DNA of 29,083 nucleotides from a virus. Under the pieces are notes generated by a model. That model was not told the origin of the DNA, ran no database searches, and saw nothing but the letters and a program-made list of their open reading frames with translations. The position numbers and the translations under genes were made by a program. This document shows positions 14,634 through 23,133 of this stretch, in pieces; the first letter of the stretch is position 1, and every line of letters begins with the position of its first letter. The stretch spans positions 1-29,083 of IMG/VR virus record IMGVR_UViG_3300030102_002392, one strand, 5' to 3'.

Positions 14634-15277
14634 TAAAGAACATTTCCAACAAGATTTTGCCTGCGATAGCCTTTCAATAGTTCTTTAGCGTCTGGGTCCA
14701 TTTTGTTAAATAGTTCTATAGTTCCTGTTTCATCATTACCAAACACATTAAATGGTGTATCTTTACGCTTAAATAATCTAAGAGCTTGTATTAACGTTGC
14801 TTGTTTGATTGCGTCTGGTACTCTTGAAAAACCAAACTTAGCAGTTACTTGCACATTATTAATAATGCTTGGATCAAATCTTTCAGAACTTCTTGTATTT
14901 AATATTCTTATTTCGCCGTATGGCTCGAAATAACTTGTACCACCTGCGTCTGCAATTAATTTAGGATTAGTTGGTCTAAGTATAAAATCTGTATTGATTG
15001 TTAATGTTTTATCGTAGCTACCGTCATCAGTAGTGTCAGTTTTTACAATAAGTCCAGTTGTTGTAGAAATATCTGGAACTTCTAAATATATATTGCTGAC
15101 TGGTGTAAATGTTTTTGCATTTGCAGTTGAATCTTGATAAAAATACCTACCACAAACTTTATCTATCTGCCTACTGGCTGCGTTTATGGCGTTGTCAATG
15201 TTATTATCTTGCCCACTTCCACTAATGCCGATGTAGGTTTTTAAATCGTCTTTATCTACATATTGGTCGTGAGCCAT
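14633..15277 (-). CDS. Head-tail connector (gp6/gp15-like)
   Basis: 214 residues. It opens with YVDKDDLKTYIGISGSGQDN, then NIDNAINAASRQIDKVCGRYF, the helical start of phage head-tail connector proteins. A long beta insert follows, then VQVTAKFGFSRVPDAIKQAT and LIQALRLFKRKDTPF, the closing helices seen in the gp6-like family. The family forms a ring between portal and tail. A GTAGGTAAT lies before the ATG, and the gene overlaps the gp10-like gene by one base. Confidence 0.85.
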   Translation of the reverse strand: MAHDQYVDKDDLKTYIGISGSGQDNNIDNAINAASRQIDKVCGRYFYQDSTANAKTFTPVSNIYLEVPDISTTTGLIVKTDTTDDGSYDKTLTINTDFILRPTNPKLIADAGGTSYFEPYGEIRILNTRSSERFDPSIINNVQVTAKFGFSRVPDAIKQATLIQALRLFKRKDTPFNVFGNDETGTIELFNKMDPDAKELLKGYRRQNLVGNVL

Positions 15278-15284
15278 TTATTAC

Positions 15285-15473
15285 CTACTTAGATTTATTC
15301 TCTGCAGGTGCCTTAGCTTTTTTACCTATACCCCACTCTTTAGCTTGTGCGTCAGTAATTTCTTGTCCTTTACGACCAAGTAATTTACCTTTTGCCCAAC
15401 CATTAGGAAGACCTTTTGCAGATTCTTTTACTTCACCTGCGTCATTTATGTAAACATCTTTTGCTAATTTCAT
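15285..15473 (-). CDS. Small basic protein downstream of capsid, unknown
   Basis: 62 residues from the ATG at 15473 (MKLAKDVYINDAGEVKESAK and GLPNGWAKGKLLGRKGQEIT). It then reads DAQAKEWGIG and ends in a Lys/Ala tail. GAGAGGAAAAA stands before this ATG. An upstream in-frame ATG would start inside a stem-loop and has no ribosome binding site, so I reject it. Small proteins with GLPNGWAKGKLLxxKGxxIT-type text often follow capsid genes and can be capsid or head accessory proteins; family not recognised with certainty. The hairpin between it and the capsid gene may lower its expression. Confidence 0.6.
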   Translation of the reverse strand: MKLAKDVYINDAGEVKESAKGLPNGWAKGKLLGRKGQEITDAQAKEWGIGKKAKAPAENKSK

Positions 15474-15491
15474 TTTTTCCTCTCTTTGATC

Positions 15492-15523
15492 TATCGCACC
15501 CGAACTAATAGACGAGTGCGATA
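15492..15523 (-). other. Stem-loop between capsid gene and next gene
   Basis: TATCGCAC and GTGCGATA pair over 8 bp, extended by three pairs (one wobble) inside, with a loop of about 10 bases. It starts 15 bases after the capsid stop. There is no T-run after the stem on the minus strand, so it is more likely an mRNA-stabilising or attenuating hairpin than a full terminator. Confidence 0.55.
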
Positions 15524-15537
15524 AAATCATAACTTAA

Positions 15538-16785
15538 TTATAAGTTTGTTATAGAACAGAAAGCAGTTGCTCTATAGATAGGAAGTCCTACCCTTACTTT
15601 TGCTTTCATAACCATAATATCTTTAACAAAGTTTTCATCATGTGAATCTGACATTGAAACTTCCATACCTTGTCTTGCGACTAAGTGTATAGCTTGTCCG
15701 CCACCAAATACACCGACTACTGCAGTTCCTGCCGGTCTTGTTGTATCGGCAATGACTGGTAATCCCCATAGGGATTGAACTACGCCATTTCCAAATTGAC
15801 CTGCACCAACGAATAGTGGATTTAATGAACCACTTGTTGTTACTGCGTTAACTTCTGTTACAACTTGATACCAATCGCTAGGGTGCATAATGATTGCGTC
15901 AGGTTGTAAGAAACTATCTTTTTGAATTTCTGTGATAGCCTCGTAAAACTGTCCAATTCTCTTTAGGTTTCCAGAGAAACTAGAGAAATCGAAAGTGTTA
16001 ATTCCAGACTTATTAAGAATACCAGTTAAGTTTGCACCTGATCCGGATCCAGCCATAATCTGGTCGGTAAGTGTTAAGTTAACCATAGTTCTTAGTCTTG
16101 AATCTATGTAACCTTGAACTGTTGCCACGTCTGCAAGTAATTCTTCTGTTACAGGTAAGAATCCACCAATTTTTTTAATGTCTTCTGTTCTCTCTGTAAA
16201 TGCTAATGCACTTTCACCAAGAGCAGAACCTTCAGCAGTTGCTGCCGCATTATTTGTAAATGTGGTTTCTTCTAAGTACTTGTATTGATAAGAATCAGTT
16301 GTAATTGTGTCAATTAAGTCAAGAACATTTTGTGGATCTCTTTGTGCAGATTGTACGAGCAAATCTGATCGTGTTACTGCAGGTGGATATCCAGTTTCTG
16401 TAAGAGTTGTTTTAAACTCATATCTTGGATCAAACTTCAATTCAGAAGTGATACCTTTTTGTCCCTCGTTCATGAAGGCGTTGTATGCTTTAGATTCCAT
16501 TAAAGAATCGCCTAAACCTTTAGCCTCTTCTTTATCTTCACCGTGTATGCTTTTAGATTCGACCTTTTGGCTTTCCTCTACACCTTTTTCCATTGCCTCT
16601 TTTTCAGCTTGAAATTTTTTGGCAACTTTGATGTCTTCAACAAGTGTTGACATCTTCTCATTACGATTGGTCCATTCTTCGAGCTTTTGAGCGTCCATGT
16701 GCTTTGGATCTACATCAGCAAACTCTTTTAAAGTACCCTCTCTTAATTCAAGAAGTTCTTGTTCCATATTTTTAATATCTGACAT
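15538..16785 (-). CDS. Major capsid protein, HK97 fold
   Basis: 415 residues. Residues 1-105 are a charged coiled coil (MEQELLELREGTLKEFADVD through QAEKEAMEKGVEESQKVESK), the delta domain that acts as an internal scaffold and is removed by the prohead protease. The rest matches the HK97 family. It has the LVQSAQRDPQNVLDLIDTIT start, EETTFTNNAAATAEGSALGE, the spine SDSHDENFVKDIMVMKAKVR and the closing VGLPIYRATAFCSITNL. GGAAGAAG lies before the ATG. It follows the protease gene by 15 bases, as usual. Expected to be the most abundant virion protein. Confidence 0.94.
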   Translation of the reverse strand: MSDIKNMEQELLELREGTLKEFADVDPKHMDAQKLEEWTNRNEKMSTLVEDIKVAKKFQAEKEAMEKGVEESQKVESKSIHGEDKEEAKGLGDSLMESKAYNAFMNEGQKGITSELKFDPRYEFKTTLTETGYPPAVTRSDLLVQSAQRDPQNVLDLIDTITTDSYQYKYLEETTFTNNAAATAEGSALGESALAFTERTEDIKKIGGFLPVTEELLADVATVQGYIDSRLRTMVNLTLTDQIMAGSGSGANLTGILNKSGINTFDFSSFSGNLKRIGQFYEAITEIQKDSFLQPDAIIMHPSDWYQVVTEVNAVTTSGSLNPLFVGAGQFGNGVVQSLWGLPVIADTTRPAGTAVVGVFGGGQAIHLVARQGMEVSMSDSHDENFVKDIMVMKAKVRVGLPIYRATAFCSITNL

Positions 16786-16800
16786 ATCTTCTTCCTGTTT

Positions 16801-17613
16801 CTAAATATCAACAGTTTCTGTCAATATTCGTATTGTTTCTTTAATAGTATCAGCAACTTCCACCTCATTTTCCTCAGCCATATCTGATTGAGGGTTTGCA
16901 GTTTCTAACATTTGATCTATGTCGTTATAGATGTCCTGTATTTCATCTGCTAATGAAGATAGGCTTTTATAAGCCTGTTCTGATAGCATTTTGTCTTTTT
17001 GCAGGCGTAAGGCAGTTAGCTCCTTTGCCCTTTGTGTTACTGAAACTAAGGCACTAAGGGCCTCTTCAATTTCTTCAGTAAATCTTTTTCCAGTATCTTC
17101 AGTTTCTTCTTCTTTTGTTTCTGTATCTTCTGTATCTTCTTTAACTGCTAATGTATAAGTTTCTTGATTAGCACCAACAAGAACAGGTGAAACTTCCCAT
17201 ACTCTTAATTCTTTTAAAAATCTAACATCTTGTGTTTCTAGTCCGTCTTTTTGAAAGCTGCCTTTTTCTGAATCAACAACTTCATAACCAAACGACCATT
17301 GTTGTAGTTCACCCATTGCTTTTACTGTGTTATAAGCCTCACGACCTCTTTCGGTGTCCATAATAAATTCACCTTTGAAAGTTGCTTTGTCGTCATCTTG
17401 TACGATTTCGCCACGACCAATAACATCTTTCCAGTCATGACCCCAAACCATAGCTACACCTTTTTCGCCAAAACCTGACTTTATAGAATTAGGTAAAACT
17501 ACATCGCCGTCTGAATCAACAGTATTGAAAACTGAAAATACTGCCTCTACTTTTCCCTCTACATCAATATCGAGTATTGGGTTTATGTTTTTAAATTCTT
17601 TACTTTTACTCAT
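16801..17613 (-). CDS. HK97-type prohead protease
   Basis: 270 residues. The N-terminal 150 carry the family marks: GKVEAVFSVFNTVDSDGDVV, then WGHDWKDVIGRG with His59, ELQQWSFGYEVVD with Ser107, and LKELRVWEVSPVLVGAN with Glu140 nearby, consistent with a Ser-His-acid herpes-protease-like site. Residues 150-270 are acidic and helical and could interact with the capsid delta domain. It cleaves that domain during maturation. The start is ATG with GAGGTG upstream and overlaps the preceding stop as ATGA. The Glu/Thr-rich stretch at about 160-178 may be a flexible linker. Confidence 0.92.
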   Translation of the reverse strand: MSKSKEFKNINPILDIDVEGKVEAVFSVFNTVDSDGDVVLPNSIKSGFGEKGVAMVWGHDWKDVIGRGEIVQDDDKATFKGEFIMDTERGREAYNTVKAMGELQQWSFGYEVVDSEKGSFQKDGLETQDVRFLKELRVWEVSPVLVGANQETYTLAVKEDTEDTETKEEETEDTGKRFTEEIEEALSALVSVTQRAKELTALRLQKDKMLSEQAYKSLSSLADEIQDIYNDIDQMLETANPQSDMAEENEVEVADTIKETIRILTETVDI

Positions 17614-19466
17614 AACACCTCATGATAGATTAAACTACACCTGCAGTTAATTATTTCACCTGCAGGCGCACCACCAGAACTATCTGCTGGATATAACATA
17701 TTATACCCACCTACGTTAAAAAATCCATTCTTTTGAACTCTTTGTCCGTCAGCTAATCTATGTGAATCTCTAACAACACCGTCACGTTGTGCAACCCACT
17801 CTTTTTCTAAAGTAAGACCAGTTTGACTAACTGCTAAATCTTGTCCAAATTGTGATAAAGCCAAGCCCTCTGTTCTTGCTATTGTACTTGCTCTACCTAA
17901 TCTTTTTTTACCTAAAGAATCAGATATACCGTTTGCAACGTAATCTTCTAAATCTTTACCACGTAGACCTAGATTAGTTGCCTCTGTTAAAGAGTTTCTT
18001 AAATCTCTGTTAACTCTGCTCTTAGTTGTTTCAGCAAGACCCGGTAATACTTGATCTAGTCTTCTATTAACAAAGTCGATAGCTTGTCTATTTCTTCTAA
18101 AGTCTTGTATTGGTATTTGTACACCACGTCTACCACGTAATGGATAGAAACCCTCTGTTATTACTTCTTGTCTAGGTTTTCTTCTTCTTTGTCGTTCTAT
18201 TTGTTCTAATTCTGAATCTGTAAATTTAAATTCTTCTGGTAACAATATCTCTATTTGATTAAAACCAAAGTCAGTAGCCATAGAAATATATAAATCATAC
18301 AAGTCAGCAGACCACCTTTTAGTTTGATTATCGATCAGATTATTTAAAACTACTAAGTTACCTGTATTTAATAAACTGTTTGTTTTTATAAATTCATTAA
18401 TATATCTATCTTGGTCTTTTAGTAATTTGAAATACTCTATACCTAATGTTACGTCCCAATTACTAAGAAGATTGTCATAGTTCTTCCATAGTAATTGTTT
18501 AACTTCTTCTGATTGAAAACGTTTTACTCTCTCTGATTTTTCTATTTGCTTAATTCTTGATTTTCTAATAATTAACTCGTAGGCACTATTTGCTTTTTCA
18601 TCTCTAGCGTTCATACCTCTGACTAATTTATTTGCCCATGATTGACCTGCGTTACCACCCCATAAAGCCCATGCAATACGACCATTGCTAGGGTAACCGT
18701 CTTCACCCGGTCTATAACCCTCTGCTCTTTTATCCACTTCATGTCTAGGAAAGTATCTTGCAATTTGTCTTACTTTTTCTGCACTAGCTTTTGAATTACT
18801 TAATAAATATCTTGCAGTACCACGACCAACTGAAGTTCCGCCTCTGTTATATTCTGCTACCCAGTCAAGAGCTTTACGTGCCTCATCTTTTGCACCCTGT
18901 GGAATTGTAAAGTCTAAATCGTCATAAGGTCCTTTGTAACCTTTCTTACTACTAAGCGGGTGATTTCTAGGAAGTAAATCTGTATCGAAAGCACTTCTAG
19001 GAAACTTACCAGTTCTTAATGCAGTTAAAAAAGCGTTAACTCTTGCATAAGCCCATTGATCTGCACTTCTTACATTGCCTCTTACAGATCCTGGATTATT
19101 TCTATAAGCACCTACACCTCTTCTAAATACTGCCTCAAGCATACGTAGTGTTGCTCTATAACGTGGGTCTTTTTCGTTATGTTCTTCTACCTTATCTCTA
19201 AGTACTCGCTCTACTCTTGCAGAAACAGTTTGTTTTTCTTCTCTAAAATCTTTTATAACTCTTAGCTTTGAAACAGGTTGCGTAACAGTTCTGTCAGTTT
19301 GTTCATGTGTACCGTCTTCAAGGATTGCCCATACTCGCATGTTTGCAGTTTCTTCTTGTGTGTTTATAGATGTAATTATTCCATGAACTGTACTAGGTGG
19401 GTCTGGTGTTTTGTCGATAGACCAACTTACTGCGTCGCCTACCGATATTTCACTAAGTGTCGCCAT
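17610..19466 (-). CDS. Multidomain head morphogenesis protein (Mu gpF-like C-term)
   Basis: 618 residues in four recognisable parts. (1) Residues 1-72, an SH3-like domain (ISVGDAVSWSI, STVHGIITSI). (2) About 80-165, a helical module with LRMLEAVFRRGVGAYRNNPG and DLLPRNHPLS. (3) About 180-290, a module with YLLSNSKASAEKV, ARYFPRHEVDKRAEGYRPGE and GRIAWALWGGNAG. (4) About 470-618, the Mu gpF-like minor head domain with ARTEGLALSQFGQDLAVSQT, EWVAQRDGVVRDSHRLADGQ and NCRCSL. In many phages parts 1-3 are found on other head genes. Part 4 is typical of proteins that sit at the portal vertex. Its start overlaps the portal gene by 14 bases. Confidence 0.88.
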   Translation of the reverse strand: MATLSEISVGDAVSWSIDKTPDPPSTVHGIITSINTQEETANMRVWAILEDGTHEQTDRTVTQPVSKLRVIKDFREEKQTVSARVERVLRDKVEEHNEKDPRYRATLRMLEAVFRRGVGAYRNNPGSVRGNVRSADQWAYARVNAFLTALRTGKFPRSAFDTDLLPRNHPLSSKKGYKGPYDDLDFTIPQGAKDEARKALDWVAEYNRGGTSVGRGTARYLLSNSKASAEKVRQIARYFPRHEVDKRAEGYRPGEDGYPSNGRIAWALWGGNAGQSWANKLVRGMNARDEKANSAYELIIRKSRIKQIEKSERVKRFQSEEVKQLLWKNYDNLLSNWDVTLGIEYFKLLKDQDRYINEFIKTNSLLNTGNLVVLNNLIDNQTKRWSADLYDLYISMATDFGFNQIEILLPEEFKFTDSELEQIERQRRRKPRQEVITEGFYPLRGRRGVQIPIQDFRRNRQAIDFVNRRLDQVLPGLAETTKSRVNRDLRNSLTEATNLGLRGKDLEDYVANGISDSLGKKRLGRASTIARTEGLALSQFGQDLAVSQTGLTLEKEWVAQRDGVVRDSHRLADGQRVQKNGFFNVGGYNMLYPADSSGGAPAGEIINCRCSLIYHEVL

Positions 19467-21138
19467 TTTGTTCTGCTAATCTTCTCTCGTATTCTTCATG
19501 AGTTGAGCAGGGCATATAAATTAAATTACCGTCTTCATCATGTGTATGTGTACCATTACAACCTAATTCCTCTGCTCTATCTTGCGCCTCTTCTATAGTT
19601 GTAAATTTATCCATGCCTACTTCTTCTTTCATGTCTATATCTTCATATTGAGATTCACCGAACATGTGTATTTGTGCTAATCGAGCCTCTGCAAGTTTTC
19701 TTGTAGGATAGCAACCAAAACTTCTTGTACCCTCTTCGTTGTAAACGCAAAACTCGCCGTCTTCTTGTTTAATAATTTTTGTTTCATCTACAACGTATGA
19801 TGATTCTTCAAACTCATCATCAACATCTTCTTGTGAATCTAACTGTTCTTCTTCTATTTTTGGCTCTACTGCATTTATTGTATTAGCCTCTGTTGGTATA
19901 ACATTTGCAGGTACATAATAAATATCTTGTTCTTCTGTTGTATCTAAGCCAACTGCTTGTCTTGCCTCTGCAACTGAAATCCAACCACCCTTAACACCAA
20001 CGTTTAATCTTTTGTATAAGTTTTCTTCGTCAGCTTGTAAAGACCTTACGTTAGAAAAATCATATTCAGCTTTTAAGATCGAGTTACTTTCGTAATCTTT
20101 TTGTAGTAACTGATACGTAAGCTCTGTACCAACCATACGCCACAAAGGAATTAATTTATTCTCTGTAAAAAACTCTCGTAATTGTTGAGCGTTACTGTAG
20201 GTTGCTCTCTCTAATCCTGCACCAAGCCCCGCCAATATTGCAGGTACACCAAGAACTGCAGATACTCTCTCTTCAGGTATTCTACGTAAAGTTCCTATAT
20301 CTAACTCACTAGGGCTAAAAGACATTTTTTCTACTTGCATTGAGCCACTAAGTACTAATGGTTGCCCTCTCTTTGCGCCACCAACTTTTTGTTGGTATGT
20401 TCTACTTATTTGGTCTGATTCATCTGCAGTAATTCCAAAATCTTCTTTAGGGCTTATTATTACGCTTGGTACACCAGAGTTACTTAGCAATGCACTTGAT
20501 AACTGACCTGCAGCCTCATCACCAAATATTTCTCTAAGAACTGTTTTAAGTGGCGAATAACCACGCTTATGGTTAGTAGGGTCTAAACCTAATCTAAAGT
20601 GTATGATGTCATCAGGCGATAATACTTCTTTACTATCTTCCATTTCATAAACATATTGAGTTATTAATTGTGTATCTGTACCTTTTGGTGTAACTCGATC
20701 TGGTATCAAAGGATATAATGCAGTAACTTGACCTACATTGTTTTTTTCTTTTAACAAGTAAGCATTACCAAAAACATGTAGAGCATTAATAATATATGCC
20801 TGTACAACTTCACCACTCATAAATGGATTTGGTCTATCCATTAATATTGATAATGGGTGATTGTGTATAATTGTTTCTTCGCCGTCTTCTTGATAAGACT
20901 TAACAATTAAGTTAGCCTCTGAAAATGATGTACCCAATACTTGTAGACATGCGGTAACTGCACTATTTGCCTGTCCATTACCTAAATCTCTTAAATCAAA
21001 ATTACCTGCGTAAGAGTTGTAGCCTAAAACATAACTGCTAGGTGTTACTGGGTCTTCTCTAAAAAAATTAATGCCGTATCTTTTTTGTTCTGACGTATTA
21101 CCAAATAATACTTCTCTGATTGATCTTCGTTCTGCCAA
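19453..21138 (-). CDS. Portal protein with C-terminal extension
   Basis: 561 residues from TTG at 21138. This start has AAAGG six bases upstream and gives MAERRSIREVLFG, the usual portal opening. A longer GTG frame from 21180 would begin inside a stem-loop and lacks a Shine-Dalgarno. The body is a HK97-type portal: AVTACLQVLGTSFSEANLIV, HPLSILMDRPNPFMSGEVVQ, IIHFRLGLDP, GLERATYSNAQQLREFF. The last 110 residues add two Cys-bearing modules: EFCVYNEEGTRSFGCYPTRK, then AEARLAQIHMF, and FTTIEEAQDRAEELGCNGTH followed by YMPCSTHEEYE. Such modules are more often seen on protease or capsid-associated proteins. The portal forms the ring through which DNA is packaged. Confidence 0.9.
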   Translation of the reverse strand: MAERRSIREVLFGNTSEQKRYGINFFREDPVTPSSYVLGYNSYAGNFDLRDLGNGQANSAVTACLQVLGTSFSEANLIVKSYQEDGEETIIHNHPLSILMDRPNPFMSGEVVQAYIINALHVFGNAYLLKEKNNVGQVTALYPLIPDRVTPKGTDTQLITQYVYEMEDSKEVLSPDDIIHFRLGLDPTNHKRGYSPLKTVLREIFGDEAAGQLSSALLSNSGVPSVIISPKEDFGITADESDQISRTYQQKVGGAKRGQPLVLSGSMQVEKMSFSPSELDIGTLRRIPEERVSAVLGVPAILAGLGAGLERATYSNAQQLREFFTENKLIPLWRMVGTELTYQLLQKDYESNSILKAEYDFSNVRSLQADEENLYKRLNVGVKGGWISVAEARQAVGLDTTEEQDIYYVPANVIPTEANTINAVEPKIEEEQLDSQEDVDDEFEESSYVVDETKIIKQEDGEFCVYNEEGTRSFGCYPTRKLAEARLAQIHMFGESQYEDIDMKEEVGMDKFTTIEEAQDRAEELGCNGTHTHDEDGNLIYMPCSTHEEYERRLAEQNGDT

Positions 21139-21163
21139 AATTAACCTTTCATAATGGCCCTCG

Positions 21164-21196
21164 GCAAGATAGAAACGCACCTAAAAACTATCTTGC
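21164..21196 (-). other. Inverted repeat between terminase and portal genes
   Basis: A perfect 9-bp inverted repeat (GCAAGATAG at 21164-21172, CTATCTTGC at 21188-21196) with a 15-base loop lies in the longest non-coding gap of the packaging region. No T-run follows on the minus strand, so it is not an evident terminator. It may protect the head mRNA or mark a processing or regulatory site. Roughly 105 bases here carry no gene if the portal starts at 21138. Confidence 0.6.
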
Positions 21197-21244
21197 TTTG
21201 AGCCAAACTTACTCACCTACCATAATACATAAAAAAATACAAAT

Positions 21245-22513
21245 TTAGTAAGCTATATACCTATTTTTATTTTTAATCTCTAATACACCATAGGCTAGTG
21301 CGTCAACCATATCATCATGTTCGCCGTCTGGAAATTGTAATAGTTCTCTTTTTAAATCATCATAGTCCATAATTGCTTGATTGAAAAACATTGATCCACC
21401 TTCCATAAATGCAGATAAGGGTAACGCTCTGTTTACTTTGTCTTTGTCAGGTTTTAATTCTTTGACTATCAAGCCCTCACGTCTTGCAATTTGAATTATT
21501 GATAACTGATACCCTGCACGTTCTATACCTACATACTGTAAGTCGTGTTCTTGTATCTTTTGTTTTATCTTAGGAATAATATCGGGTCCCTCTAATCGTT
21601 GTCTGACTAAATCTATAAGTATTAATTTATTGTTTGGTGTTTTACCTAGACATGCAATAACTGTATAGTCTGCAGTTTCTTTAGTTGATGTTGCTAGGTC
21701 AACTGTTGCATATTTTGTTAAATCTTGGTCGTAAACTGTTTCTTCACCAATTGTCCATTGTATGCGTTCTTCGTAGTAGCCATTATCGTTCATAATTGTT
21801 ACTACATCTCTTTTAGCAGTTTTAATCCAATCCTCTTTAAAGATACCACCAGAGAACTCTACAAACTTCGCCTCATACTCTTGTGAATATAAATAACTTC
21901 CTATTTCTTCTCTAGCTATATCTAGTTCAGATCCGGGTACAAAAGGGTTTGTATGTGTAGGAAGTTGCCACCTTTCCCAGTCAGCTAATTTATCTGCTTT
22001 GTTGTATATATCTTCAAACCAGTTAAAGCCTTTAGGTGTAGAGATAAACAACGCACCACCTTGACGCTCTGTTAATGTAGGTCTAATTACTTCTGCCCAT
22101 ACATTAGGTTTCATAAAGGCGCACTCGTCTAGTACTACGAAGTCAAGTCCTGCACCTCTTAATCTATCGGGATTGTCTGAAGATCGAATAGAAACCATAC
22201 CACCAGTTGGTGTAATTATTGTCTTCTCTGATTCTTTTACAATAGTTCCATACTCGATACCAATATTTCTTAAATCTTTCCAACCCTCTAACGCCATTGC
22301 GTATGTTGGTGCAATCCACCAAGCACGACCACCTTTCCATGCTTTTTCTAAACACAACCAAACACCAAGTCTTGTTTTACCCCACCTACGACCTGCAGAT
22401 AATACTTTAAAACGTGAATTAGACTGTGCTACTTGTTTTTGTCCGTCATGTAGCTCTGGTAACGTAATTACAAACTTTTTGTTATACCCTATGTCTTTGA
22501 GTTCTGTTTCCAT
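21245..22513 (-). CDS. Terminase large subunit
   Basis: 422 residues. The ATPase part has Walker A GRRWGKTR (41-48), Walker B FVVLDE (125-130) and a coupling motif FISTPKG (157-162). The nuclease part has acidic residues at D272 (ATVDLATS), E331 and D404 (DGEHDDMVDALAYGV). This is the motor that packages DNA and cuts it at the end. The gene's first 25 bases overlap the 35-codon gene upstream. Length is near the family norm. It ends at 21245, followed by a non-coding gap and the portal. Confidence 0.95.
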   Translation of the reverse strand: METELKDIGYNKKFVITLPELHDGQKQVAQSNSRFKVLSAGRRWGKTRLGVWLCLEKAWKGGRAWWIAPTYAMALEGWKDLRNIGIEYGTIVKESEKTIITPTGGMVSIRSSDNPDRLRGAGLDFVVLDECAFMKPNVWAEVIRPTLTERQGGALFISTPKGFNWFEDIYNKADKLADWERWQLPTHTNPFVPGSELDIAREEIGSYLYSQEYEAKFVEFSGGIFKEDWIKTAKRDVVTIMNDNGYYEERIQWTIGEETVYDQDLTKYATVDLATSTKETADYTVIACLGKTPNNKLILIDLVRQRLEGPDIIPKIKQKIQEHDLQYVGIERAGYQLSIIQIARREGLIVKELKPDKDKVNRALPLSAFMEGGSMFFNQAIMDYDDLKRELLQFPDGEHDDMVDALAYGVLEIKNKNRYIAY

Positions 22514-22596
22514 ATTTCTTTTTTATAGTCGCTATTTTCGTGGATATTTAACTCATCATCTAAGTCATCTAGTAATATTTCATCAAACCAAGGCAT
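22489..22596 (-). CDS. 35-residue acidic miniprotein, unknown
   Basis: Encodes MPWFDEILLDDLDDELNIHE, then NSDYKKEIWKQNSKT. It starts on TAATG after GGAAGAAGAA and overlaps the first 25 bases of the large terminase gene. Acidic with no Cys and no membrane segment. Its position between small and large terminase genes would suit a packaging accessory protein, but there is no recognisable family. The junctions and the ribosome binding site are the support. Confidence 0.55.
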   Translation of the reverse strand: MPWFDEILLDDLDDELNIHENSDYKKEIWKQNSKT

Positions 22597-22676
22597 TATT
22601 CTTCTTCCTTTTCTGGTAACCATGATATATGAACTCTATGTCCGTCCACAATAACCCATGTTTCTTCTTCTTCCAT
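22596..22676 (-). CDS. 26-residue miniprotein, unknown
   Basis: Encodes MEEEETWVIVDGHRVHISWL followed by PEKEEE: an acidic start, a short beta-like middle and an acidic end. It begins on TAATG at the small terminase stop and ends on TAATG of the 35-codon gene, so the whole gap between the two terminase genes is filled with coupled frames. No family recognised. GAAGAAGAATA lies before its ATG. It could be merely a coupling device. Confidence 0.5.
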   Translation of the reverse strand: MEEEETWVIVDGHRVHISWLPEKEEE

Positions 22677-23113
22677 TATTCTTCTTCTAAATCTTTAGGA
22701 TCAATTACTATTTCATTTTCTCGATCTAGTTTTTTTCCGTCAGCCCAGTTTAATTCTATCTCTACAGGCGCATTAGGGTCGCCCTGTAGTTGTAGTTTTT
22801 CTTTACGACCAAACTTATCTGGGTATTTTCTCTCTAAAACCCATGCGTCAGCCTGCCAGTTACCGTCTTTACCTGCTTGTTCAATTCTCGCCATGCGTCT
22901 AATTATTGCGGTACCCTCTGCTTGATTTACTTGTAACCAAAATGATTTATAAGGCTCAACGCCCTCTTCTGCTTTTTTACGCCATAATCTGAAAGTTGAT
23001 GAGTTAATACCTGCATAAGCACAAGCATGTTCCGTGTACATACCTAATCTAATAGCCTCAAGAAGTCTATTGGTTAAGTCTTCATCTAATAATTTATAAG
23101 GTTTATTATTCAT
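22676..23113 (-). CDS. Terminase small subunit
   Basis: 145 residues. Residues 20-50 form a helix-turn-helix (EAIRLGMYTEHACAYAGINS, STFRLWRKKAEEG). Then come KSFWLQVNQAEGTAIIRRMA, RIEQAGKDGNWQADAWVLER and KYPDKFGRKEK, the sequence order of HTH-type small terminases, with an acidic C-terminus ending LEEE. It recognises the packaging site and recruits the large subunit. There is no good Shine-Dalgarno before the ATG. A TATACT box ends eight bases upstream of the ATG, so the mRNA may be leaderless. It opens the late operon. Confidence 0.9.
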   Translation of the reverse strand: MNNKPYKLLDEDLTNRLLEAIRLGMYTEHACAYAGINSSTFRLWRKKAEEGVEPYKSFWLQVNQAEGTAIIRRMARIEQAGKDGNWQADAWVLERKYPDKFGRKEKLQLQGDPNAPVEIELNWADGKKLDRENEIVIDPKDLEEE

Positions 23114-23120
23114 GCGTTTT

Positions 23121-23128
23121 CAGTATAA
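23121..23128 (-). promoter_or_regulatory. Possible -10 box for the packaging operon
   Basis: TATACT (23122-23127) lies just before the small terminase ATG at 23113, downstream of a terminator. No fair -35 hexamer stands 16-18 bases upstream, so it may need a phage factor or be coincidental. A start seven bases on would yield mRNA beginning at or within three bases of the ATG. Confidence 0.3.
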
Positions 23129-23133
23129 TACCA

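Noticed and set aside
22173-22619. Plus-strand open frame of 148 codons
   Set aside because: Runs antisense to the terminase motor domain, which has clear motifs; no start signal or family resemblance.
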